The notes below the pieces were generated by a model that saw only the letters and a program-made list of their open reading frames with translations, had not been told where the DNA came from and made no database searches. This document shows, in pieces, positions 44,212 to 51,658 of a stretch of DNA of 51,658 bases. The stretch lies in NCBI RefSeq assembly GCF_023806625.1, contig NZ_JAMTDX010000003.1:1-51658 (forward strand), given 5' to 3'. Within the stretch, counting starts at the first letter, position 1. Each line of letters opens with the position of its first letter. This stretch comes from Accumulibacter sp. Its GTDB lineage: Bacteria; Pseudomonadota; Gammaproteobacteria; Burkholderiales; Rhodocyclaceae. Made by a program: the position numbers and the translations under genes.

Positions 44212-47004
44212 CTAGCCGGTATTGCGCAGCCCGGCGGCAATCCCGTTGATCGACAGGTGAATCCCCCGCCGGACACGTTCCAGTCCTGGATCGCCAGCCA
44301 CCAACCCCGCCCGGTAGCGGCGCATCAGTTCGACCTGCAAATGATGCAACGGGTCGATATACGAGAAACGATGTTCGATCGAGCGGGCCAGCGAAGGATT
44401 CGACGCCAAGAGCCGGCTTTCGCCGGTGATCAGCGCCAGCGCCTCGCGGGTTCGCCGCCACTCGGCCTCGATCAGTCCGAAAATCCGCTCGCCCAATTCA
44501 CGATCTTCGACGAGTTCGACGTAGCGGCGCGCGATCCGGAGGTCGGTCTTGGCCATGACCATGTCGAGATTCGAGAGCAAGGTCCGGAAGAACGGCCACT
44601 GCGCGTACATCCGGCGGAGCAGCTCGAGCCGTGACTCGCGGTCTGCCGGCCGGCTGGCGAGATAGGCCTCGACAGCCGAGCCGAAGCCGCACCAGCCGGG
44701 AAGCGCGACGCGGCACTGGCCCCAGCTGAAGCCCCAGGGAATCGCTCGCAGACTCTCGATCGACCGACCCGCCTTGCGCGAGGCTGGACGCGAGCCGATG
44801 TTCAGCTCGGCGATTTCGCGGATCGGCGTGGCCGAGAAAAAGTAGTCCGCGAAACCCGGCGTCTCGTAGACCAGCCGGCGGTACGCGGCCATGCTCGCCG
44901 TGCTGAGTTCCTCGGCCACGTCGACGAATCGCCCGGGAACAGCCCGCTTCGGCGGCAGCAGGGTCGCCTCGAGCGTCGCCGCAACCAGCGTCTCGAGATT
45001 GCGCCGCCCGATGTCGCGATTGGCGTACTTGGAGGCGATCACCTCACCCTGCTCGGTCAGGCGGATCTGGCCGTTCAGGGTTCCCCGCGGTTGAGCGAGG
45101 ATCGCTTCGTAGCTCGGGCCCCCGCCACGACCCACCGTGCCGCCACGGCCATGAAACAGGCGCAAGGTGATTCCCCGGACTTCGCGCCGCTCTTCGAACA
45201 ACCTGGCCAGTGCCGTCTCGGCCTTGTACAGTTCCCACTTGCTGGTCAAGGTGCCGCCGTCCTTGTTGCTGTCCGAATAGCCGAGCATGATCTCCTGTTC
45301 GGCGCCCGAGCGACGGATCAGCGCAGCGACGCCGGGAATCGCGAAGAAGCTGCGGATGATCGCCGGCGCGCGCCGCAGGTCACCGATCGTCTCGAACAGC
45401 GGGACGACGATCAGCTGGCTCGTCGCCTCGGCGTCGAGCGCCCCGCTCAGCAGCCCCGTCTCCTTGAACAACAGCAGCACCTCGAGCAGATCGCTGACCG
45501 CCTCGGTGTGCGAGATGATGTACTGGCGGATCGCCCGCTGCCCGAAGCGCTGCCGCAGCGACCCGGCTTCCTCGAAAACCGCGAGCTCGGCGCTGGTCTG
45601 CGCGCTGTACACGGCGCCGCGGACACGCAAGGGGCGCACGTCGCCGAGCAGCCGGACGAGCAGCGAACGGCGCGCCGCTTCGCCGAGCGCCGCGTAGTCC
45701 GCCTCGATCCGCGCGACGCGGAGCAGCTCGGCCAGCACACTCTCGTGCTGATCGGAACTCTGGCGAAGGTCGACGGTCGCCAGATGAAAGCCGAAGACCT
45801 CGACCGCCCGGATCAGCGGAGCGAGCCTGAGCCCGACCAGCGAATCGCCGTGGTGCGCGCGCAGCGATCGCTCGATTGCTCCGAGGTCGCCGAGAAACTC
45901 GTCTGCCGAGGCATAGGGTGGAGCCGGCGCAAGCGCATCGCGCGCGGCCGACTGCCCGGTGAGTCTCCGCAGGCTGGCTGCGAGACGCGCATAGATGCCG
46001 ATCAGCGCGCGCCGGTAGGGCTCGTCGCGGCGGTGCTCGCTGGTGTCCGGCGAGTGCTCGGCGAGCGCCTCGACCTCGGCGCTGACCTGCGCCCAGAGCG
46101 CCGAGATCGACAGCTCGCTGCCCAGTTCGTGGAGCTCGGCGAGGTAGTGGCGGATCGCCGTCTCGGCCTGGCGCCGCAGAGCCAGGCGCAACGTCTCGGC
46201 GGTGACGAAGGGATTGCCGTCGCGATCGCCGCCGATCCAGCTGCCCATCCGGAAAAAGGGGGCGATCGGCTCGCCCGGAAGTTCGTCCTCGAGATTCCGG
46301 TAGATCTGCGGAACCTCGGCGAGGAAGGTCATCCCGTAGTACTGAAGCGAGCTCTCGATCTCGTCGGCGACGCTGAGCTTGGCCAGGCGGAGCATCCGCG
46401 TCTGCCAGATCTGCGTCACCCGCGCCTTGATCGCAGCTTCGTTGAGCGCACGCTCGCGCGGGCTCGACAGCCCGTCACGGCGCTCGACGAGTTCGGCGAT
46501 CGCCCGCTGTGCGGCGAGGATGCTCTGCCGCTGGACTTCGGTCGGATGAGCCGTGAGCACCGGCGAGACATGCGCGTCGCGGAGCGTCCCGGCGATCGTC
46601 TCGGGCGGCACTCCGGCGTCGGCCAGCCGCTTCAGGGTCAGCGCCAGCGAGCCCTCCTGCAGGTGCCCGGCGTTTTCGTGATGCAGCCGGCGGCGGACGT
46701 GGTGACGATCTTCGGCGATGTTCGTGAGATGCGAGAAATAGCTGAACGCGCGGATGACGCTGACCGTCTGCTCGTTGCTCAGGCTGCGCAGCAGTGCGTC
46801 GAGATCCCGCCCGGCCTGCTCGTCGCTGCGCAGCCGGTAGGCGATCGACAGCTGGCGCACCCGCTCGACGAGAGCGAAGGCCTCCGACCCGTCCTGCTCG
46901 CGGATCACCTCGCCGAGTATGCGGCCGAGCAGGCGGATGTCTTCGACGAGTGGCTGGTCCTTGTCGTCCGCGGAAGGCGCCTGGTGGGGAACTGGTCTGG
47001 GCAT
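44212..47004 (-). CDS. ppc: Phosphoenolpyruvate carboxylase
   Basis: PEP carboxylase fixes bicarbonate onto PEP to give oxaloacetate, the anaplerotic entry to the TCA cycle. The 930-residue protein has the catalytic [13 protein letters not shown] near residue 155, [43 protein letters not shown] near 600, and the characteristic C-terminus ending R-N-T-G (Q-N-T-G in most relatives). The ATG at 47004 is chosen by homology and a sigma-70 promoter just upstream. It is divergent from sbtA, which would supply its bicarbonate. Confidence 0.97.
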   Translation of the reverse strand: MPRPVPHQAPSADDKDQPLVEDIRLLGRILGEVIREQDGSEAFALVERVRQLSIAYRLRSDEQAGRDLDALLRSLSNEQTVSVIRAFSYFSHLTNIAEDRHHVRRRLHHENAGHLQEGSLALTLKRLADAGVPPETIAGTLRDAHVSPVLTAHPTEVQRQSILAAQRAIAELVERRDGLSSPRERALNEAAIKARVTQIWQTRMLRLAKLSVADEIESSLQYYGMTFLAEVPQIYRNLEDELPGEPIAPFFRMGSWIGGDRDGNPFVTAETLRLALRRQAETAIRHYLAELHELGSELSISALWAQVSAEVEALAEHSPDTSEHRRDEPYRRALIGIYARLAASLRRLTGQSAARDALAPAPPYASADEFLGDLGAIERSLRAHHGDSLVGLRLAPLIRAVEVFGFHLATVDLRQSSDQHESVLAELLRVARIEADYAALGEAARRSLLVRLLGDVRPLRVRGAVYSAQTSAELAVFEEAGSLRQRFGQRAIRQYIISHTEAVSDLLEVLLLFKETGLLSGALDAEATSQLIVVPLFETIGDLRRAPAIIRSFFAIPGVAALIRRSGAEQEIMLGYSDSNKDGGTLTSKWELYKAETALARLFEERREVRGITLRLFHGRGGTVGRGGGPSYEAILAQPRGTLNGQIRLTEQGEVIASKYANRDIGRRNLETLVAATLEATLLPPKRAVPGRFVDVAEELSTASMAAYRRLVYETPGFADYFFSATPIREIAELNIGSRPASRKAGRSIESLRAIPWGFSWGQCRVALPGWCGFGSAVEAYLASRPADRESRLELLRRMYAQWPFFRTLLSNLDMVMAKTDLRIARRYVELVEDRELGERIFGLIEAEWRRTREALALITGESRLLASNPSLARSIEHRFSYIDPLHHLQVELMRRYRAGLVAGDPGLERVRRGIHLSINGIAAGLRNTG

Positions 47005-47034
47005 GGCCTGCTGAAGCGAAGGGTTCGCGCGAAT

Positions 47035-47063
47035 GTTATCAGGATCGGCGCCAGGCGCGTCAA
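47035..47063 (-). promoter_or_regulatory. Sigma-70 promoter of ppc
   Basis: On the minus strand TTGACG (47058-47063), a 17-bp spacer and GATAAC (47035-47040) form a good sigma-70 promoter. Transcription would start near 47028, giving a leader of about 24 nt before the ppc ATG. Confidence 0.65.
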
Positions 47064-47182
47064 GGCCGCTCGGGCGACGATCCGGCGACCCGACGCCGTC
47101 GGCAGGTTTTCTCGCGATCACCGGGAACCCGACCACCGGCGCGCGGTCGAAGGTCGCCGATACTCACCGAGCGAGCCCGCCC

Positions 47183-48109
47183 ATGGATGCAGCAGTGATG
47201 TTCTTCATCGTCGGCGCAGTCGCGCGCCTGATGCGTTCGGACCTGCGGATTCCGGCGCCGCTCTACGAAGCGCTGTCGATCTACCTGCTGCTGGCCATCG
47301 GGCTCAAGGGAGGAGCCGAACTGGCCAAACAGGACCCGCTGGCGATCCTCCCCAAGGCCCTTGCCGTGGTTGCGCTCGGCGCGCTGATTCCGTTGCTCGC
47401 CTACCCGGTCCTGCGGGCGATCGGCCGTTTCTCACGCAGCGACGCCGGAGCGATCGCCGGCCACTACGGATCGGTGAGCGTCGTCACCTACGCCGTCGGC
47501 GTCAATTTCCTCGTCCAGCAGGCGATGCCACACGAAAGCTACATGCCGCTGCTGCTCGTCCTGCTCGAGGTTCCCGGGATCGTCGTCGGCGTGCTTCTCG
47601 CCCGCTCGGGCGGCAGCGTCGCGTGGAGCAAGCTGCTCCACGAAGTTCTGCTCGGCAAGAGCGTCGTCCTGCTCGTCGGCGGCCTGCTCGTCGGCTGGGC
47701 CGCCGGCCCCAAGGGAATCGAGCCACTGACCCCGTTCTTCTTCCAGCTGTTCAAGGGCGTGCTCTGCCTCTTCCTGCTCGAGATGGGTCTGGTCGCGGCG
47801 AGCCACTTCGGCGACCTGCGCAAGACCGGCTTCTTCCTGATCGGCTTCGGCGTCGGCATGCCGCTGGTCGCGGCCGGCCTCGGCATCCTGCTCGGCACGG
47901 TGATCGGTCTCAGCCCGGGTGGCACGGTGCTGCTCGCGACGCTGGCCGGCAGCGCGTCGTACATCGCTGCGCCGGCGGCGATGCGCATCGCCGTTCCCGA
48001 AGCCAATCCGGCGATCTCGATCACCGCAGCGCTGGCGATCACCTTCCCTTTCAACATCGTCGTCGGCATTCCGCTGTACTTCCAGCTGACCCAGCTGCTC
48101 AGGAGCTGA
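47183..48109 (+). CDS. sbtA: Sodium-dependent bicarbonate permease, SbtA family
   Basis: SbtA imports bicarbonate with sodium. The 308-residue protein has about ten hydrophobic segments in two inverted halves, LRIPAPLYEALSIYLLLAIGLKGG near residue 20, GAIAGHYGSVSVVTYAVGVNFL, LLVLLEVPGIVVG, FFFQLFKGVLCLFLLEMG and TLAGSASYIAAPAAMRIAVPEANP, all typical of the family. It is shorter than cyanobacterial SbtA but like proteobacterial members. The ATG at 47183 precedes the first membrane segment. The sbtB-like gene follows after 3 bp. Confidence 0.9.
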   Translation: MDAAVMFFIVGAVARLMRSDLRIPAPLYEALSIYLLLAIGLKGGAELAKQDPLAILPKALAVVALGALIPLLAYPVLRAIGRFSRSDAGAIAGHYGSVSVVTYAVGVNFLVQQAMPHESYMPLLLVLLEVPGIVVGVLLARSGGSVAWSKLLHEVLLGKSVVLLVGGLLVGWAAGPKGIEPLTPFFFQLFKGVLCLFLLEMGLVAASHFGDLRKTGFFLIGFGVGMPLVAAGLGILLGTVIGLSPGGTVLLATLAGSASYIAAPAAMRIAVPEANPAISITAALAITFPFNIVVGIPLYFQLTQLLRS

Positions 48110-48112
48110 CCC

Positions 48113-48421
48113 ATGCAGACTCATCCATGCAGGCTTCTCGTCATCCTCGCCGAGGCGGCGCTCGAGTCCCGGCTCGTCGAGGACGCGCTGCGGCTCGGCG
48201 CGCACGGTTACACGATCGTCGATGCCCGTGGGGGCGGCAGCAGCGGCGCACGCGAAGCGCTCTGGGACGCCGACCGCTGCATCCGCATGGAGGTCCTCTG
48301 CGACGCGCACACCTGCGAGGTGCTCGGCGAACACCTGCAGCAGAGCTACTTCGCGCATTACAGCATCTGCCTCTACGTCTGCGAGGTCGGCGTGCTGCGC
48401 CCGGAGAAGTACAGGGCGTGA
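48113..48421 (+). CDS. sbtB: PII-like regulator SbtB family protein
   Basis: The 102-residue protein is a PII-like trimeric signal protein by size and pattern (CRLLVILAEAALESRLVEDALRLGAHGYTIV, a glycine-rich T-loop GGGSSGAR, and IRMEVLCDAHTCEVL). SbtB binds adenine nucleotides, including cAMP in cyanobacteria, and gates SbtA. The C-terminal cysteine-containing redox loop (C-G-P-x-G-C) of cyanobacterial SbtB is absent here; the protein ends YVCEVGVLRPEKYRA. The 3-bp spacing from sbtA supports joint function. Confidence 0.85.
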   Translation: MQTHPCRLLVILAEAALESRLVEDALRLGAHGYTIVDARGGGSSGAREALWDADRCIRMEVLCDAHTCEVLGEHLQQSYFAHYSICLYVCEVGVLRPEKYRA

Positions 48422-48455
48422 CCGGGCGCGAAACGATCCTGTCCCGAGTCGGCGA

Positions 48456-49274
48456 TCAGCTTCGCGGATCGGGCGTGAACCCGCCAGGGAACGGGTCGGG
48501 AACCGGTTGCGGCTTGGCCCGCGGAATGATCCCTTGCGCGACGAGCCGCGGGTAGCTGTCGTAGTAGATCGTGACCACCTCGGCGGGGGCGTCACTGGCC
48601 CGGCGAAAGTCGGTGTATTGTGTCGGAGCGCTGACTCGTTCGCCGTGCCCGGTTCCGAGACGGCTTTCGGATCGCTTGGCTGCCGCCTGGTCGGCCGCTG
48701 CCGGAGCCGGAGCCGTGGCCTGCCCAGCGGACGCCGGGGGTGCGGCTGCTTCGTTTGCTGCGGCGCCGTCGGCAGAAGCGGTGCTCTTCTCCTGGCGGGT
48801 CGACAGCCCGACCGGTGGCGGGGCGACCGGCGCGGCCTCGCGATAGACGGCGACACCGATCACCCCGACGTTCTGCGGGCGGTCGGACCGCGCCGCGTAG
48901 CTGTCGGGGAGCGCGGTGAAATAGAACGCGGCCACCTCGTCCAGGCTCTTGCGCCAACCCGAGATTCCGGCCTCCTGTCCGGCATGGAGGACGTAGCCCG
49001 ACTGGTCGACAGACGCCGTCTGACCGTTGAGGACATTCAGGCCATCGACCGAGACGACGGTCAGCAGGCGCCCGCCAGTCCGGTTGCGGAGCACGACCGC
49101 GTAGCGATTGCCCGGCGTACCGGCAACGTACAGGCGGCCGTCGTGGCGATAGACGCGCAGCTTCTGGCCGGTCGTACGGTCGACGACGCCGACATCGACG
49201 AGTGAACCGGCGTCAGCGAAGCTGATGCACGCGGCAAGCGGAAGGGCGGCAAGCAGGGCGGCGAATCGTTTCAT
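48456..49274 (-). CDS. Envelope protein of unknown function (putative lipoprotein)
   Basis: The 272-residue precursor starts MKRFAALLAALPLAACISFADA, which could be read as a lipobox (L-A-A-C) or as a signal peptide cut after ADA. The middle part is strand-rich (LYVAGTPGNRYAVVLRNRTGGRLLTVVSVDG, SGYVLHAGQEAGISGWRKS, NVGVIGVAVYRE), a pattern I associate with uncharacterised proteins of Rhodocyclales; the region 150-215 is an alanine-proline-rich linker. It lies downstream of an ECF sigma and anti-sigma pair and may be a target of that system. Confidence 0.75.
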   Translation of the reverse strand: MKRFAALLAALPLAACISFADAGSLVDVGVVDRTTGQKLRVYRHDGRLYVAGTPGNRYAVVLRNRTGGRLLTVVSVDGLNVLNGQTASVDQSGYVLHAGQEAGISGWRKSLDEVAAFYFTALPDSYAARSDRPQNVGVIGVAVYREAAPVAPPPVGLSTRQEKSTASADGAAANEAAAPPASAGQATAPAPAAADQAAAKRSESRLGTGHGERVSAPTQYTDFRRASDAPAEVVTIYYDSYPRLVAQGIIPRAKPQPVPDPFPGGFTPDPRS

Positions 49275-49389
49275 GGCATTCTCCTCGATTGGGCAGGGGG
49301 ATGAGTCCATAAACGCAGCGCGCGCGAAACCGGGGTCAAACGCGACCAGCGAATCTTGCGCGCATCCGCACCGCGGCGCTGCCCCGCGT

Positions 49390-50223
49390 CTAGCGCAACA
49401 GGTCCTCGGGCACCGGGAAGTCGGGGTTCAGGCGGCGGAACTCGGCAAGCTGGTGGTCGGCCTCATCGATCTGGCCCTCACGGCGCAGCCTGCGGATTTC
49501 CTCGAGCCACGCGGCCGGCGAACGCTCGGCCTTCTTCTCCGTCCGCGCCGCCGACGGCGCGGACGGGGCCGGCGCAGGGGCCGTCTCGGCGCGCGCAGAC
49601 TCGCGCGTGACGCCCAGCCCACGGGGAGCGGCCGCTGCAGGAAGCGCTCTGTCCGCGCCGGCCGCCGGCGAAGCATTGGTCGCAGCGCCTGTCTCTCTTT
49701 CGGCGCCTCCCTGCGCCGCCGGCCCGGCAAAGGCTCCTTCAGCGCGCCTTCGGTCACCTTCGCCTGGCCGTTCGGTCGCCGTCCGCGCCGGTGCTCGAAC
49801 GTCGGCTGCCGCCGGCGAACCTGACCGAAGCTCCGCCTTCGCTGCCGGACTCGGCGCGAGCGGTCGAGGCTCGGCGACGCTGGCTCCGGACTTGACCGGG
49901 CCCCGCGCGGCCTGCCCGACCGACGCCGGTCCGCTCCCGGCAGGGGCCTCGACCGGCTCCTGCGCCGCCCGCTCGCCGGTCTGCCGTTCATGAAGGATCG
50001 ACAGCGTCAGGGTCAGTGCGGCGGTCGTCGCCAATGCCAGTGGCGTTCGCCAGCGCAGCCACCAGCGGCTCGGCGGCACGCCGGGGCGCTGCTTCGACAC
50101 GGCGGCGTGCGCCAGGGCGAGGATTCGCCGGTCGACGGCTGCCGACGGCTCATCGGTCGCGTACCGCCGGTAGAGCCCGGAGACCTGCGGATCGTGCGGC
50201 ATTTCGATGCTCGGGTCGCTCAC
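49390..50223 (-). CDS. Putative membrane anti-sigma factor
   Basis: The 277-residue protein has an N-terminal cytoplasmic part (1-53), one membrane helix (about 61-77, PLALATTAALTLTLSIL), a long alanine-, proline- and glutamate-rich low-complexity region (80-225) and a conserved C-terminal helical end AWLEEIRRLRREGQIDEADHQLAEFRRLNPDFP. This layout and the 4-bp overlap (GTGA) with an ECF sigma gene suggest an anti-sigma factor. No zinc-binding H-x-x-x-C-x-x-C motif is present, so it is not of the ZAS type. GTG start at 50223. Confidence 0.7.
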   Translation of the reverse strand: MSDPSIEMPHDPQVSGLYRRYATDEPSAAVDRRILALAHAAVSKQRPGVPPSRWWLRWRTPLALATTAALTLTLSILHERQTGERAAQEPVEAPAGSGPASVGQAARGPVKSGASVAEPRPLAPSPAAKAELRSGSPAAADVRAPARTATERPGEGDRRRAEGAFAGPAAQGGAERETGAATNASPAAGADRALPAAAAPRGLGVTRESARAETAPAPAPSAPSAARTEKKAERSPAAWLEEIRRLRREGQIDEADHQLAEFRRLNPDFPVPEDLLR

Positions 50224-50816
50224 AGCAGATCCTGCAAGGAGTGCCTGAGCTTGTTCAGCGCGTAGCGCAGGCGGCTTTTCGCCGTTTCACGCCCCGAATC
50301 GGTGGCCAGCGCGATTTCATCGAGAGTCAGGCCAGCCTCTTCGGCGAGCAGGAACGCCTCGCGCTGCGGCGCCGGCAAACTGGCCAACGCTTCGCTGATC
50401 CGCCTGGCCTTGTCGTGCCGCTCGACGAGCGCATCCGGTCTTTCGTGGTCGGGCGCACACAGACCGGCGAAGCACGCTTCCTCCTCGTCGGGATCGTCGT
50501 CTTCGGGGCTCGCCCTGGTCGTCGCGCTGGCCACGGGCTGCGACGACTGCCTGCGGTAGTGGTCGATCAGACGGTTGCGCGCGATCCTGAAAAGCCACGT
50601 CGAGAAACGGGCCAGTGGCTCGTAATCGGCGCGCGCGTTGACCACCTTGATCCAGACATCCTGATAGAGATCCTCGGCGACCGCCGGGCTGCCGCAGTGA
50701 TGGACCAGATAACGGTGCAGCGAGCCCCGGTAGCGCCCGTACAGCGCGGTGAAGGCATCCGCATCCCCATCCCGGTAGGCCATCATCAGTCTCTCGTCGC
50801 TCCAGTCGGCGTGCAT
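50220..50816 (-). CDS. ECF-type RNA polymerase sigma factor
   Basis: The 198-residue protein has region 2 (DADAFTALYGRYRGSLHRYLV, EDLYQDVWIKVVNARADYEP, RFSTWLFRIARNRLIDHYRR) and region 4 (SEALASLPAPQREAFLLAEEAGLTLDEIA, then SGRETAKSRLRYALNKLR), separated by an acidic linker (PEDDDPDEEE). These are sufficient for an extracytoplasmic-function sigma factor directing RNA polymerase to stress promoters. It is the first gene of a three-gene set with the putative anti-sigma factor and an envelope protein. Confidence 0.92.
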   Translation of the reverse strand: MHADWSDERLMMAYRDGDADAFTALYGRYRGSLHRYLVHHCGSPAVAEDLYQDVWIKVVNARADYEPLARFSTWLFRIARNRLIDHYRRQSSQPVASATTRASPEDDDPDEEEACFAGLCAPDHERPDALVERHDKARRISEALASLPAPQREAFLLAEEAGLTLDEIALATDSGRETAKSRLRYALNKLRHSLQDLL

Positions 50817-51000
50817 GCACGCAGTCTAGCCGGCCCGCGCTCAAACGCAAGCCGTCTCGAGAAACCGGGGAGATGGACGTCGGCAGCGGCGAGAGGAACG
50901 AGGTGGCGCTCTCCCGCTGGCTGCCGGTCGAGGTCCGGGCGCCGCCCGGCACACTTGCCGCCGGCTTTGCGCCGGCTGGCCACGGTGCCCGGGCCGGATC

Positions 51001-51348
51001 TCAGGCGGCGCGCTGCTCGTTGCCGAAGAACTGGTTCCAGTTCGCCTGCCACAGGCGGAAGACGTTCTGGGCGGTGATCAGGTTGAGCCTGGAGATTCGG
51101 TTCTGATAACGGCAGAGCCACGAAACGCAGGTCCGCGCGGCGACGGTTTCTCGTTCGACCGAGCATTGACCCTCGGCTTCCGCGTAGTCGATGAAACGCT
51201 CGACGGCCAGCCGGCAATACTCCGAGCTGGTGCAGCTGCCGGTGACGTATTCGGCCTCGCCGGCCGCGCGCCGCCACAGTTTGAGCGCGAGTTCTTCGCT
51301 GATCCCGGTCTTGTGGGCGATCCAGGGCAGGATTTTTGGTGCTTTCAT
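51001..51348 (-). CDS. Conserved hypothetical protein, 115 residues
   Basis: I do not recognise this protein. It starts MKAPKILPWIAHKTGISEELALKLWRRAAGEAE, has three cysteines in a short span (TGSCTSSEYCRLA, GQCSVE) and a further one in WLCRYQ, and ends with an aromatic, asparagine-rich helix (NVFRLWQANWNQFFGNE). The N-terminal helix pair has the look of a DNA- or protein-binding segment. GAGGAG lies 7 bp before the ATG. A good -10 is found 85 bp upstream. No membrane segment or signal peptide is seen. Confidence 0.75.
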   Translation of the reverse strand: MKAPKILPWIAHKTGISEELALKLWRRAAGEAEYVTGSCTSSEYCRLAVERFIDYAEAEGQCSVERETVAARTCVSWLCRYQNRISRLNLITAQNVFRLWQANWNQFFGNEQRAA

Positions 51349-51432
51349 GCGGGTACTCCTCTTGTTCTGGCTGGGCCAGGCGTCGCGCAGTCTGCCGAGC
51401 CTCGTAAGCCGGGATATGCTGCAACGCAACAA

Positions 51433-51449
51433 ATTATACCGAATATTCG
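51433..51449 (-). promoter_or_regulatory. -10 element and palindrome upstream of the 115-residue protein gene
   Basis: A perfect TATAAT lies at 51433-51438 on the minus strand. Directly upstream is CGAATATTCG (51440-51449), a perfect 10-bp palindrome in the promoter spacer. No good -35 is visible, so an activator or a repressor acting at the palindrome is conceivable. Confidence 0.45.
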
Positions 51450-51658
51450 ACCGCCGAATTAGACTTTTCTCTCGGATTCCGGTGTCCCGGCAATCCGCCG
51501 ACGCGCTCCCCGCCATTCCGGGCCGTAGCCTCATCGGCCGACCATCGTCGCTCGCCTGCGAGCGCTTCCTCGATCGTCGGCGCCTGCACGAGCAGGCCTC
51601 CCGAAACGCGACCAGCCTAACCAATCATGAGTGGGCCCACTCGCCCCCGACCATGAAA
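51450..51658. other. Right-edge sequence with no recognised gene
   Basis: Frames in this stretch are short and arginine-rich with no recognisable similarity. A minus-strand frame reading LVQAPTIEEALAGERRW is open but has no clear start signal. I saw no RNA gene or repeat. Confidence 0.35.

Noticed and set aside
45091-48555. A 1154-codon open frame on the plus strand antisense to ppc, and similar long antisense frames opposite ureC (3788-5668) and GGDEF-EAL (25007-27001)
   Set aside because: High GC leaves few stop codons in antisense frames. These have Arg/Asp/Glu-rich low-complexity products without domains and lie opposite genes with clear homology.

Overview
The window is GC-rich throughout and looks like the chromosome of a betaproteobacterium. 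Gene content and protein character (Tat-exported UrtA, urt-ure gene order, Rhodocyclales-style envelope proteins, SbtA/SbtB beside a PEP carboxylase) suggest Rhodocyclales, possibly an Accumulibacter-like organism. That placement is inference from protein resemblance; no rRNA or tRNA gene was seen.

Layout. (1) 1-2000 is a mobile-element graveyard: a 5'-truncated IS91-type transposase, an intact-looking BrnT/BrnA toxin-antitoxin pair with promoter and operator, a beheaded S24/LexA-type repressor joined to the tail of an IS3-type transposase, and the head of a second IS3 copy. (2) 1998-12935 is a continuous minus-strand urea unit, urtABCDE-ureDABCEFG: ABC import of urea, then nickel urease and its maturation proteins. 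A near-perfect sigma-54 promoter and two NtrC-like sites lie upstream of urtA, so nitrogen control is the likely logic. (3) 13191-24246 is ordinary metabolic and housekeeping DNA: an Hsp70-like protein, two tandem 3-hydroxyisobutyrate-dehydrogenase-family genes, two UPF0047 paralogues, an LhgO-like FAD oxidoreductase, a PsiF-repeat secreted protein, and an SLC5 symporter with a 66-residue membrane partner.

(4) 24290-36526 is the most unusual region: nine or ten minus-strand signalling genes, many joined by 1-4 bp overlaps. Read 5' to 3', they are a corrinoid (B12-binding) protein, a UroD/MtaA-family methyltransferase-like protein lacking the usual cysteine ligands, a histidine kinase with a cysteine-rich DUF1638-like N-terminus, a receiver-PAS kinase, a CHASE-type membrane kinase, an Rcp1-like receiver, a degenerate receiver, a receiver-PAS-GGDEF protein and a PAS-GGDEF-EAL protein. 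It reads as a B12/methyl-transfer sensory module feeding phosphotransfer and cyclic-di-GMP, and is the best candidate here for an undescribed system.

(5) 36938-43676 runs on the plus strand: iorA, iorB (indolepyruvate:ferredoxin oxidoreductase, divergent from the corrinoid operon), folD, purE, purK and a Sua5-type tRNA modification gene. (6) 43734-48421 holds a DUF4124 protein, PEP carboxylase (ppc), and divergently sbtA-sbtB (sodium-dependent bicarbonate permease and a PII-like partner), a plausible bicarbonate-to-oxaloacetate unit. (7) 48456-51348 holds an ECF sigma factor, a putative membrane anti-sigma factor, an envelope protein and an unidentified 115-residue protein.
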